64,000 nt of DNA from AEGEAN-183 sp964614345. Its GTDB lineage: Bacteria > Pseudomonadota > Gammaproteobacteria > Magnimaribacterales > Magnimaribacteraceae. Below are positions 1 through 7,075 of this stretch, in pieces. Positions within the stretch are counted from its first letter, which is position 1, and the number at the start of each line of letters is the position of its first letter. The stretch covers positions 25,929 to 89,928 of the forward strand of contig CAZTLP010000001.1 in NCBI GenBank assembly GCA_964614345.1. Reading direction: 5' to 3'. The notes under the pieces were generated by a model. That model made no database searches. It saw nothing but the letters and a program-made list of their open reading frames with translations, and was not told the origin of the DNA. Position numbers and translations under genes: made by a program.

Positions 1-68
1 GTATGAGGAGAAAGATGTCTAACAACTTCCAGATGAGATAAAAAGGGATCAAGGTGGTTGTCTAACAT
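1..68 (-). CDS. xerC: Tyrosine recombinase XerC, N-terminal fragment (runs off left edge)
   Basis: Only the first 22 codons lie in the window. They read M-L-D-N-H-L-D-P-F-L-S-H-L-E-V-V-R-H-L-S-P-H, which fits the XerC N-terminus (a hydrophobic helix followed by the L-S-P element that precedes the core-binding domain). XerC pairs with XerD to resolve chromosome dimers at dif. The ATG (66-68) directly abuts the stop of the DUF484 gene (69-71). The order dapF-DUF484-xerC is conserved in gammaproteobacteria, and that context carries much of the call because the catalytic domain is out of view. Confidence 0.75.
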   Translation of the reverse strand, partial: MLDNHLDPFLSHLEVVRHLSPH

Positions 69-743
69 TTAAGAATTATGATTATCTATTAACCCACTGA
101 CCACTTCACAAACAAAGTCCAGAAAAAGAGTATCCTTATTTTCTGTATATTTTCCTTTTTGGGTACTTCCCAAAGCAATCATTCCTTTTAAAGAACTACT
201 TGTTAGGGGTATTAGGGCAACTTCCTTAAAGGGGGTTTCGTCATTAAAAATAAATTTAGTAATTTCCTGTTTTACTTCACCACAAAACAATTCTCCAGGT
301 TCCATAAGATCAGCTAGTTTATTTGCTGATTCAACTGGATTCTTAACTCTTCCTTTGGGGATGTTTTTATTGGACTCAGTAAAAAATATTAATCTACTTT
401 CGTCAGCACCAAAATCTTTTTTAAATCTTTCTTCTAATATAGAGGTTATTTCTTCTATGTTGCTTGCATTAATGAGATCAAGGATTAATTTTTTGGTTAG
501 ATTAAAGATGTCGTCATTATTCTTTGCATTAGCTAATAACTCCATCAATCTATCTGTCGTGGAGTTGTAATCTGTTCTTAACAATTCAACTTGTCTTTGT
601 ATTAATGAAACCGCTGCTCCAGATTCATGGACTATTTCTATGGAATTTAATACTTCTGGATGTTCTTTAAAAAAATTGGGGTTTAAGATTAAATAATCAG
701 CAACTTCCTTAGCAGAAGGATTGTGTTTCTTTTTATCATTCAT
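69..743 (-). CDS. DUF484 family protein
   Basis: This 224-residue protein matches the DUF484 family. The N-terminus carries the family-typical segment A-D-Y-L-I-L-N-P-N-F-F-K-E-H-P-E-V-L, followed by a helical, coiled-coil-prone stretch (about residues 45-75) and a GAF-like alpha/beta domain (about 85-220). It lies between dapF and xerC, the usual place for this family. Its ATG overlaps the dapF TGA (ATGA, 740-743), so translation is probably coupled. The molecular function of DUF484 is not established; the GAF-like fold suggests ligand or protein binding rather than catalysis. Confidence 0.85.
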   Translation of the reverse strand: MNDKKKHNPSAKEVADYLILNPNFFKEHPEVLNSIEIVHESGAAVSLIQRQVELLRTDYNSTTDRLMELLANAKNNDDIFNLTKKLILDLINASNIEEITSILEERFKKDFGADESRLIFFTESNKNIPKGRVKNPVESANKLADLMEPGELFCGEVKQEITKFIFNDETPFKEVALIPLTSSSLKGMIALGSTQKGKYTENKDTLFLDFVCEVVSGLIDNHNS

Positions 744-1030
744 ATAAGAATACTAGTCTCTTCTAAGAAATCTGCGGGCCCTGTTGCAGTCAATACTTGG
801 TTATCAGAATCGTATTTTATAGATAAGCAGCCCGTCTTAAAATTAACAGTGACTTCTTTTTGGAGATAGCCAAGCTCAACTCCTTTTACCACAGTGGCAC
901 AAGCACCACTTCCACATGCTAGCGTTTCACCTACGCCTCTTTCAAAAACTCTTATATTTACTTCGGCTGGAGAGGTCATTTCAGCTAAAGTTAGATTTAC
1001 CCCATTAGGAAAAAATTTAGATTCTTGAAT
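740..1030 (-). CDS. dapF: Diaminopimelate epimerase, C-terminal part (5' end lost in assembly gap)
   Basis: DapF interconverts LL- and meso-diaminopimelate for lysine and peptidoglycan synthesis. The readable 96 residues run from the gap to the stop. They contain the F-P-N-G-V-N strand and the second active-site block E-R-G-V-G-E-T-L-A-C-G-S-G-A-C-A, whose Cys is one of the two catalytic bases/acids. The first catalytic Cys would lie in the missing N-terminal part. The frame continues upstream of the internal ATG at 979 right up to the Ns, so 979 is not the real start. The gene sits downstream of lysA and overlaps the DUF484 gene by ATGA. Confidence 0.93.
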   Translation of the reverse strand: MQESKFFPNGVNLTLAEMTSPAEVNIRVFERGVGETLACGSGACATVVKGVELGYLQKEVTVNFKTGCLSIKYDSDNQVLTATGPADFLEETSILI

Positions 1031-1130
1031 NNNNNNNNNNNNNNNNNNNNNNNNNNNNNNNNNNNNNNNNNNNNNNNNNNNNNNNNNNNNNNNNNNNNNN
1101 NNNNNNNNNNNNNNNNNNNNNNNNNNNNNN
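1031..1130. other. Assembly gap (100 N) interrupting lysA and dapF
   Basis: There are exactly 100 N, the conventional placeholder for a gap of unknown length. On the left the dapF frame enters the gap about 96 codons before its stop. On the right the lysA frame leaves it after about 285 codons. From usual family lengths (DapF about 275 residues, LysA about 415), roughly 0.9 kb is probably missing rather than 100 bp. Reading frames running across the Ns are artefacts. Confidence 0.95.
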
Positions 1131-1986
1131 AGAGAAGAACTCCCGCATTGCCAGAAATGGATCTTCCCGGTTCAAGAATAAGATTGAGGTTAAGTGGTTC
1201 AAGAAAAGAAATTATTTCTGGCAACACTTCATCTATTTTTAGCTCTTCTTCTTCCTGATAACTAATTCCAAGTCCCCCGCCTAAATCTAAATACCTCAAT
1301 TCATGTCCTTGCTTTGTTAAATCAGTTGAAATTTCAATTAGTAAATTTAAATTTTCGATTATCAATTCTTTATCAAAAATTTGTGATCCAACATGAGAAG
1401 CTATGCCTTTGAGGTTAACTGATCCAGATTCAGAGGCTTTTCTGGCCATGGAATCCACCTTTTCCTTTAAAACACCAAACTTTGAGGTTTTGAGGCCTGT
1501 CTGAATATATGGATGAGATTCAGAAGAAAGATCAGGATTTATTCTGATAAAGCATTCCGCTTGTTTTTTTAAATCCTTGGAGATTTTTATAATTCTTTCT
1601 AATTCTTCTTCGGATTCAATATTAATTGAAAATATCCCTGTATTGATGGCAAGTTTTATCTCTTCTTTAGTCTTACCAACGCCAGAAAAAACTATATCTT
1701 GAGGGTTTGCACCAGCTTCAAGGCATCTTCTGAGCTCATTACCCGAAACAACATCGAAACCACTACCGAGCGCTGAAAGTAAGGAAAGAATATGAATGTT
1801 GGAGTTAGATTTAACAGAGTAACAAACCTTGTCCTCTTTTCTTACAGAAGAAAGATAGTTATTTAGGTTTTCTTCTAATTTATTAGCTGAATAGACGTAA
1901 ACAGGAGTGCCAAATTTTTTTGTTATATCCTTAAGAGATACATCATCTATAAAGAGCTGACCTTCTTTGCGATTAAAGCCTTTCAT
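1131..1986 (-). CDS. lysA: Diaminopimelate decarboxylase, N-terminal part (3' end lost in gap)
   Basis: LysA is the PLP enzyme of the last step of lysine synthesis, with an alanine-racemase-like TIM barrel. Visible landmarks are the PLP-lysine region C-Y-S-V-K-S-N-S-N near residue 60, the G-S-G-F-D-V-V-S-G-N-E-L element, H-V-G-S-Q, the glycine-rich G-G-G-L-G phosphate loop, and E-P-G-R-S-I just before the gap. The start is placed at ATG 1986, preceded by a GAAGG ribosome site about 9 nt upstream; an in-frame GTG at 1995 lies three codons earlier. The gene overlaps the end of lptM by 14 nt. The C-terminal beta domain is missing because of the Ns. Confidence 0.93.
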
Positions 1987-2119
1987 AGACAGCACCTTCA
2001 GAGTAGCTACTTTCTTGAGGCAAATTTAAAGGTCCCCTGTGGCCACATGCATTTAAGAAAAGCAAAGAAGTCAGAGAGACAGTAAGCAGAAGAACTGTTA
2101 AATAGGGTTTCAATTTCAT
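1973..2119 (-). CDS. lptM: LptM (YifL-like) small lipoprotein of the LPS translocon
   Basis: This 48-codon gene reads M-K-L-K-P-Y-L-T-V-L, a hydrophobic signal peptide, the lipobox L-N-A-C (Cys25), then G-H-R-G-P-L-N-L-P. That matches the C-G-x-K-G-P-L-Y-x-P signature of YifL/LptM. In E. coli LptM assists disulfide maturation of the LptD/LptE outer-membrane LPS translocon. The ATG overlaps the argH TGA (ATGA, 2116-2119) and its 3' end overlaps lysA, so it is translationally wedged between them. Association with dapF/lysA is the usual gammaproteobacterial context. The mature part is short, about 24 residues. Confidence 0.88.
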   Translation of the reverse strand: MKLKPYLTVLLLTVSLTSLLFLNACGHRGPLNLPQESSYSEGAVYERL

Positions 2120-3522
2120 TTCCTTAAACTTAACTCGCGTTTGGCATTATTTATTTGCTTCAGGACTTGCTTAGGAGATGTTCCACCAATCGAGTCCTTA
2201 TTTCTTATCGCTTCTTCTGGTTTGATTAAACTCACAGCATCTTTTTCTATAAGCTTTGAATATTTCCTAAGTTCTTTTAAGTCTAGTTCAAAAATTTGTT
2301 TTTTCTGCTTGTCAGCATGAGCCACTATTTTTCCAACTACTTCATGTGCCTTTCTAAAAGCCAAACCTTTTAAGACCAGATAGTCGGCTAGTTCAGTGGC
2401 TGTAATGTGACCTAATTCACAATCCTGTTTCATTTTCTTAGTATTTACAGACATTCCTTTAATCATTAAAGCCAATAACTCTAGACTTGAGTTAGAGTAA
2501 TCTAAACTATCAAAGATAAATCTCTTATCCTCCTGCATATCTCTGTTATAGGCCATAGGTAAACCTTTCATTAGAACGAGTAGACCCATTAAGTTAGATA
2601 TAGTCCTAGCTGAACCTCCTCTCATTAATTCAGAAACATCGGGATTCTTTTTTTGCGGCATAATTGAAGAACCTGTACAGAACTCTTCCGGTAAATCAAT
2701 GTAATTGAATTGAGTTGAGGACCAGATTATGAGTTCTTCATTAATCCTTGATAAGTGCACACCCAAAATACTTATTGCGGATAAAAGTTCAAGGATGAAA
2801 TCTCTGTCACTGACTGCATCGATAGAATTATTTGAAATACGATCAAAATTTAATCTTTTTGCTAAAAGCTTCCTGTCTAATTTATATCTATTACCTGACA
2901 GAGCCCCAGAGCCTAAAGGCAAGCTACTTGCTCTCTTTTTAGCATCTTGAAGCCTAGAGAAATCCCTATTCAGCATTTCATACCAAGCCATAAGATGATG
3001 ACCAAAAGTAACCGGTTGAGCTAATTGTAGGTGAGTAAATCCTGGCATTAGATCGCTATGGTGTTTTTTTGCTTTAGCTACTATGGAGGTTTGTACTCTA
3101 GAAATTAGATTAGATATTTCATCTATAGACTTGAGTACAACGAGCCTAAGGTCGGTAGACACTTGGTCGTTTCTGGACCTACCTGTATGAAGTTTTTTAG
3201 CAGCATTTCCTACTTTTCTTTGCAAAGCCGCTTCTATATTCATATGAACATCTTCTAACTCTTCTTTCCATTCAAATTTTCCAGATTCAATCTCCTTTTG
3301 AATAGTTTTTAGTCCCTTTAAGATCTTTGAGTAATCATTAGATGTTATAACCTTGGCTTCTTTGAGCGCTAGAGCATATTTCATTGAACCGACAATATCT
3401 TCTTTATACATCCTCTTATCTTGGTCAAGAGAAGATGTATAACTAACAGCCAGCTCATTCACTGAATCTTCAAACCTACCCCCCCAAGAGGGGTTCGTTG
3501 TCTTGGGCTTTTTAATTACCAT
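2116..3522 (-). CDS. argH: Argininosuccinate lyase
   Basis: ArgH splits argininosuccinate into arginine and fumarate, the final step of arginine synthesis, as a cytosolic homotetramer. The length of 468 residues is normal. Visible family blocks are H-T-G-R-S-R-N-D-Q (residues 112-120), the T-H-L-Q-x-A-Q-P block (163-170) with the catalytic His, and the signature loop G-S-S-I-M-P-Q-K-K-N-P-D (284-295) carrying the catalytic Ser. It overlaps metF by one base upstream and lptM by ATGA downstream, so it belongs to a long minus-strand run. A conserved W-G-G-R-F near residue 13 supports the ATG start. Confidence 0.97.
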   Translation of the reverse strand: MVIKKPKTTNPSWGGRFEDSVNELAVSYTSSLDQDKRMYKEDIVGSMKYALALKEAKVITSNDYSKILKGLKTIQKEIESGKFEWKEELEDVHMNIEAALQRKVGNAAKKLHTGRSRNDQVSTDLRLVVLKSIDEISNLISRVQTSIVAKAKKHHSDLMPGFTHLQLAQPVTFGHHLMAWYEMLNRDFSRLQDAKKRASSLPLGSGALSGNRYKLDRKLLAKRLNFDRISNNSIDAVSDRDFILELLSAISILGVHLSRINEELIIWSSTQFNYIDLPEEFCTGSSIMPQKKNPDVSELMRGGSARTISNLMGLLVLMKGLPMAYNRDMQEDKRFIFDSLDYSNSSLELLALMIKGMSVNTKKMKQDCELGHITATELADYLVLKGLAFRKAHEVVGKIVAHADKQKKQIFELDLKELRKYSKLIEKDAVSLIKPEEAIRNKDSIGGTSPKQVLKQINNAKRELSLRK

Positions 3523-4340
3523 TAGTTTATTTCCAAGTTTTTAACTATTGAACTTGTTGGCTCCTCTCTATTTATAGTAAAAAAATGTATACCAGGTGCT
3601 CCAAAATGGAGTAATTTCTCACAAAGTTTCGTTATAACATCTACACCATACGCCAATAGGTCTTCATTGCTAGAAAATTTCTCCATCCCCTCTCTGAGCC
3701 ATATAGGAATTTGAGCTTGGCAAACTTTAGCCATTCTGATCAATGCTTCAGAATCATGAATAGGCATTATTCCAGGTACAACTGGAATTGAAATCTGTTC
3801 TTTTTCACATTTGTCCATGAACTTAAAGTATGAATCTTCTTGAAAAAAGAATTGAGTTATCGCGCCATCAGCCCCAGCATTTACCTTATTAAGAAAATTT
3901 TCAAAATCTGCATTTTCTGATTCTGCATCAGGATGAACCTCGGGATAAGCCGCAACTTCTATCAAAAAGTCCTCTTTTTCTTTTTTAATAAATTTAATTA
4001 AATCTAGAGCATAAGGAAAATCACCACCACCTCTAATACCTGAAGGTAGGTCTCCCCTTAGAGTCACTATCCTTGTTAATGCTTGTTCTTTATAGTCACT
4101 TAGGATTTCTTTTACTGAAGCTTTTGAAGCTCCAATGCCCGATAAATGGGGGTAAGCTTTTTGCCCTAAGTTCATAATAGAAACACAGGTCTCAAGAGTT
4201 CCTTCTCTGGTTGATCCTCCTGCTCCATATGTAACAGAAAAGTATTCAGGCGAAAAATTACTTAACTTTCTTGTTATATCGACAATGCTTTCTTTTCCTT
4301 TCTCAGTTTTAGGAGGAAAAAATTCAAAACTCGTATTCAT
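3522..4340 (-). CDS. metF: 5,10-methylenetetrahydrofolate reductase
   Basis: MetF reduces methylene-THF to methyl-THF for methionine regeneration; it is a FAD-containing TIM barrel. The N-terminal F-E-F-F-P-P-K-T motif carries the catalytic Glu region. Y-G-A-G-G-S-T-R-E-G-T, the F-A-D-binding T-L-R-G-D block and Q-F-F-F (Q-F-F motif) follow in order. The start is taken at ATG 4340, which puts F-E-F-F at residue 5 as in typical MetF; a TTG at 4358 would add six residues. It sits 26 nt after ahcY, and its stop overlaps the argH ATG by one base. With metK and ahcY it forms a methyl-cycle block. Confidence 0.95.
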   Translation of the reverse strand: MNTSFEFFPPKTEKGKESIVDITRKLSNFSPEYFSVTYGAGGSTREGTLETCVSIMNLGQKAYPHLSGIGASKASVKEILSDYKEQALTRIVTLRGDLPSGIRGGGDFPYALDLIKFIKKEKEDFLIEVAAYPEVHPDAESENADFENFLNKVNAGADGAITQFFFQEDSYFKFMDKCEKEQISIPVVPGIMPIHDSEALIRMAKVCQAQIPIWLREGMEKFSSNEDLLAYGVDVITKLCEKLLHFGAPGIHFFTINREEPTSSIVKNLEIN

Positions 4341-4366
4341 GGAGCTTTCCCGCGGCAAAGATCAGA

Positions 4367-5770
4367 TTAGTACTTGTAGATTTCAGATTTGAAAGGTCCC
4401 TCTTTAGGGACATTGATATATTCCGCTTGGTCTTCTGATAATTTTGTTATGGTCCCGCCGAATCCTTCTACCATGTAGCTAGCAACTTCTTCATCTAGTT
4501 TTTTGGGCAGAACCTCAACCTTGATAAGCTCTTGTTTGGCTTCGCTATCATTTAGGGAAGCAAATTTCTTTTCATATAAATACATTTGCGCTAAGACTTG
4601 ATTTGCAAACGATCCATCCATAATACGAGATGGATGCCCTGTTGCGTTTCCTAAATTAACCAACCTTCCTTCAGAAAGTAGCAGTAGATAGTCATCGCTT
4701 TCAAGATCAGGTAGTTCACCAGCCTTAGTATCTCTAAAGATTTTATGAACTTGGGGTTTAACTTCTTCCCAGGCCCACTCATCTCGCATGAATTGGGTAT
4801 CTATCTCAGTATCAAAATGACCAATGTTGCAAACTACAGCTCCTTTTTTTAAAGCACCCAACATATGTCTATCACAAACTTTGTAGTTACCGGTAGTGGT
4901 AACAAGCAAATCAGTGTCTTCAAGAAGTGTTGTATTAATTGCATCAGGGTTGTCTTTATTTTCTCCTTCTTTATAGGGAGAAACTAATTCATACCCATCC
5001 ATACATGCTTGCATACCGCAAATCGGATCTATTTCACTAACCCTAACCACCATTCCCTCTTGTTTTAAACTTTGTGCTGAACCTTTACCAACATCTCCAT
5101 AGCCAATGACTAAGGCTTTTCTTCCTGCTAAAAACATGTCGGTTCCTCTTTTGATGCCATCATTGAGACTGTGACGTGTCCCATATTTATTGTCATTTTT
5201 TGATTTAGTAACAGAATCGTTCACATTTATCGCTGGTACTTTTAGTTTGTTCTCTTTAATCATTTCATGAAGTCTAACTACCCCGGTTGTAGTTTCTTCA
5301 GTTATGCCATGTATCTTATCTAAGATCTCAGGATATTTATCATGTGCCATAGCCGTTAAATCGCCTCCATCATCTAAGATCATATTGGCATCCCAAGGCT
5401 CTCCATCTTTAAGGATTGTTTGTTCAATACACCAATCAAACTCCTCTTCAGTTTGGCCTTTCCAGGCAAAAACCGGCACGCCTGATTTGGCGATAGCTGC
5501 GGCTGCATGATCTTGAGTTGAAAAAATATTACAACCTGACCATCTAACTTCAGCACCCAGGCTCGTTAATGTTTCTATCAAAACTGCGGTTTGTATAGTC
5601 ATGTGTATGCACCCTAATATTCGGGCCCCTTCAAGAGGTTTTTCTGATGCATATGTTTCCCTTAGTTTCATTAGGGCTGGCATTTCAGACTGAGCAATCA
5701 CAATTTCTTTTCTTCCCCAGTCGGCAAGAGAGATATCAGCTACTTTATAATCTTGTTTTTCATTAACCAT
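4367..5770 (-). CDS. ahcY: S-adenosylhomocysteine hydrolase
   Basis: AhcY hydrolyses S-adenosylhomocysteine to adenosine and homocysteine and relieves product inhibition of methyltransferases. It is 467 residues, in the normal range for the proteobacterial form. The substrate-binding N-terminal region has H-M-T-I-Q-T-A and D-D-G-G-D-L-T; the catalytic N-D-S-V-T-K-S-K block lies near 181-190; the NAD-binding G-Y-G-D-V-G-K-G is at 223-230; the C-terminus ends in the conserved Y-K-Y. It follows metK by 15 nt, too short for a separate riboswitch. Using AhcY rather than the MTA/SAH nucleosidase (Pfs) plus LuxS route is common in marine gammaproteobacteria. Confidence 0.97.
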   Translation of the reverse strand: MVNEKQDYKVADISLADWGRKEIVIAQSEMPALMKLRETYASEKPLEGARILGCIHMTIQTAVLIETLTSLGAEVRWSGCNIFSTQDHAAAAIAKSGVPVFAWKGQTEEEFDWCIEQTILKDGEPWDANMILDDGGDLTAMAHDKYPEILDKIHGITEETTTGVVRLHEMIKENKLKVPAINVNDSVTKSKNDNKYGTRHSLNDGIKRGTDMFLAGRKALVIGYGDVGKGSAQSLKQEGMVVRVSEIDPICGMQACMDGYELVSPYKEGENKDNPDAINTTLLEDTDLLVTTTGNYKVCDRHMLGALKKGAVVCNIGHFDTEIDTQFMRDEWAWEEVKPQVHKIFRDTKAGELPDLESDDYLLLLSEGRLVNLGNATGHPSRIMDGSFANQVLAQMYLYEKKFASLNDSEAKQELIKVEVLPKKLDEEVASYMVEGFGGTITKLSEDQAEYINVPKEGPFKSEIYKY

Positions 5771-5785
5771 AATCTTTCCTCAAAA

Positions 5786-6946
5786 TTATGAAGCCTTTAA
5801 TGCTTCAGCTTTATCAGTTTTTTCCCAAGTGAAGGCATCTTCCTCTCTACCAAAATGACCGTAAGCTGCTGTTGATTGGTAGATTGGTCTTTTTAGATCA
5901 AGCATTTCTATCAGCTGTTTGGGTCTTAAATCAAAATGCTCTCTAATTAGACTCGATATTTCTTCTTCATCTAGAGTTGCTGTTCCAAAGGTATTTACAC
6001 TAATTGAAGTAGGTTCAGCTACTCCAATGGCGTAAGAAACTTGTATTTCACATTTTTCAGCCAAACCTGATGCAACTATATTTTTAGCCACATACCTGCC
6101 TGCATAAGCAGCTGAGCGGTCAACCTTTGAAGGATCTTTACCTGAGAAGGCTCCTCCACCATGTCGAGCCATTCCTCCATAAGTATCGACTATAATTTTT
6201 CTTCCTGTTACACCACAATCCCCTTCAGGACCTCCAACTTCAAATTTCCCTGTTGGGTTTATAAAAAAATTAGTTTCTTTATTAAGCCAGTTCTGAGGCA
6301 GAACAGGTTTAATAATTTCTTCCATTACTCCTTCTTTTAAATCTTTTTGTGAAATTTCTGGATCATGCTGGGTTGAGAGTACGACGGCTGATATAGATTC
6401 GGGCTTCCCATCATCGCCATAAACAAAACTAACCTGACTTTTGGCATCAGGTCTAAGCCAATTTAACTTCCCTGATTTTCTAATAAAAGCTTGTTGTTCA
6501 ACAAGTCTGTGTGAATAAGTAATAGGGGCAGGCATTAAAACCTCAGTTTCATTAGTAGCATAGCCAAACATTAATCCTTGATCACCAGCACCCTGTTCTT
6601 TATCTTCTCCTTCACCTTCATTCACCCCTTGAGCTATGTTGGTAGATTGTTTTCCAAGGGCATTAATTATTTCGCAAGTATTTCCGTCACAACCAACTGA
6701 AATGTCGTTATAACCAATATCACAAATAACTTTTCTAGTAACAGCTTCTAGGTCTGGATCTGATTTGCTGGTAATTTCTCCTGCTAAGACAACCAAGTTA
6801 TCTTTGACCAAGGTTTCGCAGGCAACCCTTGATTCTGGGTCGTCTTTAAGCATAGCATCTAAAACAGCATCAGATATTTGATCAGCCATTTTATCTGGAT
6901 GACCTTCTGAAACAGATTCTGAAGTAAAAACTTTATATTCAGACAT
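5786..6946 (-). CDS. metK: S-adenosylmethionine synthetase
   Basis: MetK makes SAM from methionine and ATP. At 386 residues it has the expected three-domain length. Motifs are G-H-P-D-K (15-19), the hexapeptide-containing G-A-G-D-Q-G-L-M-F-G-Y-A (119-130), and the P-loop-like G-G-G-A-F-S-G-K-D with K-V-D-R-S-A-A-Y. It is the first gene of the minus-strand SAM-cycle run and is divergent from tkt. A short inverted repeat lies in its putative promoter (separate entry). No known SAM riboswitch class was recognised in the leader. Confidence 0.97.
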   Translation of the reverse strand: MSEYKVFTSESVSEGHPDKMADQISDAVLDAMLKDDPESRVACETLVKDNLVVLAGEITSKSDPDLEAVTRKVICDIGYNDISVGCDGNTCEIINALGKQSTNIAQGVNEGEGEDKEQGAGDQGLMFGYATNETEVLMPAPITYSHRLVEQQAFIRKSGKLNWLRPDAKSQVSFVYGDDGKPESISAVVLSTQHDPEISQKDLKEGVMEEIIKPVLPQNWLNKETNFFINPTGKFEVGGPEGDCGVTGRKIIVDTYGGMARHGGGAFSGKDPSKVDRSAAYAGRYVAKNIVASGLAEKCEIQVSYAIGVAEPTSISVNTFGTATLDEEEISSLIREHFDLRPKQLIEMLDLKRPIYQSTAAYGHFGREEDAFTWEKTDKAEALKAS

Positions 6947-6979
6947 TTTCTTCTTTTATCTCCATGAAAAAGGACCGGC

Positions 6980-7010
6980 ATTCTACCCTTTATTTAAGGG
7001 TTTTATCCAA
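6980..7010 (-). promoter_or_regulatory. Putative metK promoter with inverted repeat in the spacer
   Basis: Read on the minus strand, TTGGAT (7010-7005) and TAGAAT (6985-6980) form a -35/-10 pair with a 19-nt spacer, followed by a GC-rich start region. Inside the spacer is the perfect inverted repeat CCCTT-N5-AAGGG (6986-7000). A symmetric element between -35 and -10 is a typical operator position, but the bound factor is unknown and the spacer is slightly long, so the promoter call is tentative. Confidence 0.4.
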
Positions 7011-7047
7011 TTTTAAGCTTATAAATGTATACACTCTTTTTAGAATC

Positions 7048-7063
7048 GGACAAAATACTGTCC
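7048..7063. promoter_or_regulatory. Inverted repeat just upstream of tkt
   Basis: GGACA-N6-TGTCC is a perfect 5-bp inverted repeat ending 12 nt before the chosen tkt ATG (7076). It could be an operator or a small mRNA hairpin at the start site. No strong Shine-Dalgarno is visible between it and the ATG. Confidence 0.3.
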
Positions 7064-7075
7064 CAAATAGTACAT

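Noticed and set aside
997..1258. Reading frames that run across the N gap on both strands
   Set aside because: Unknown bases are translated as X without stops; the frames are artefacts. Only the dapF and lysA parts outside the gap are supported.
5771..5785. SAH riboswitch before ahcY
   Set aside because: Only 15 nt separate metK and ahcY, too few for any known SAH riboswitch.
7025..7075. Earlier tkt start at ATG 7025
   Set aside because: It adds 17 hydrophobic residues not seen in transketolases; the family N-terminus begins at 7076.
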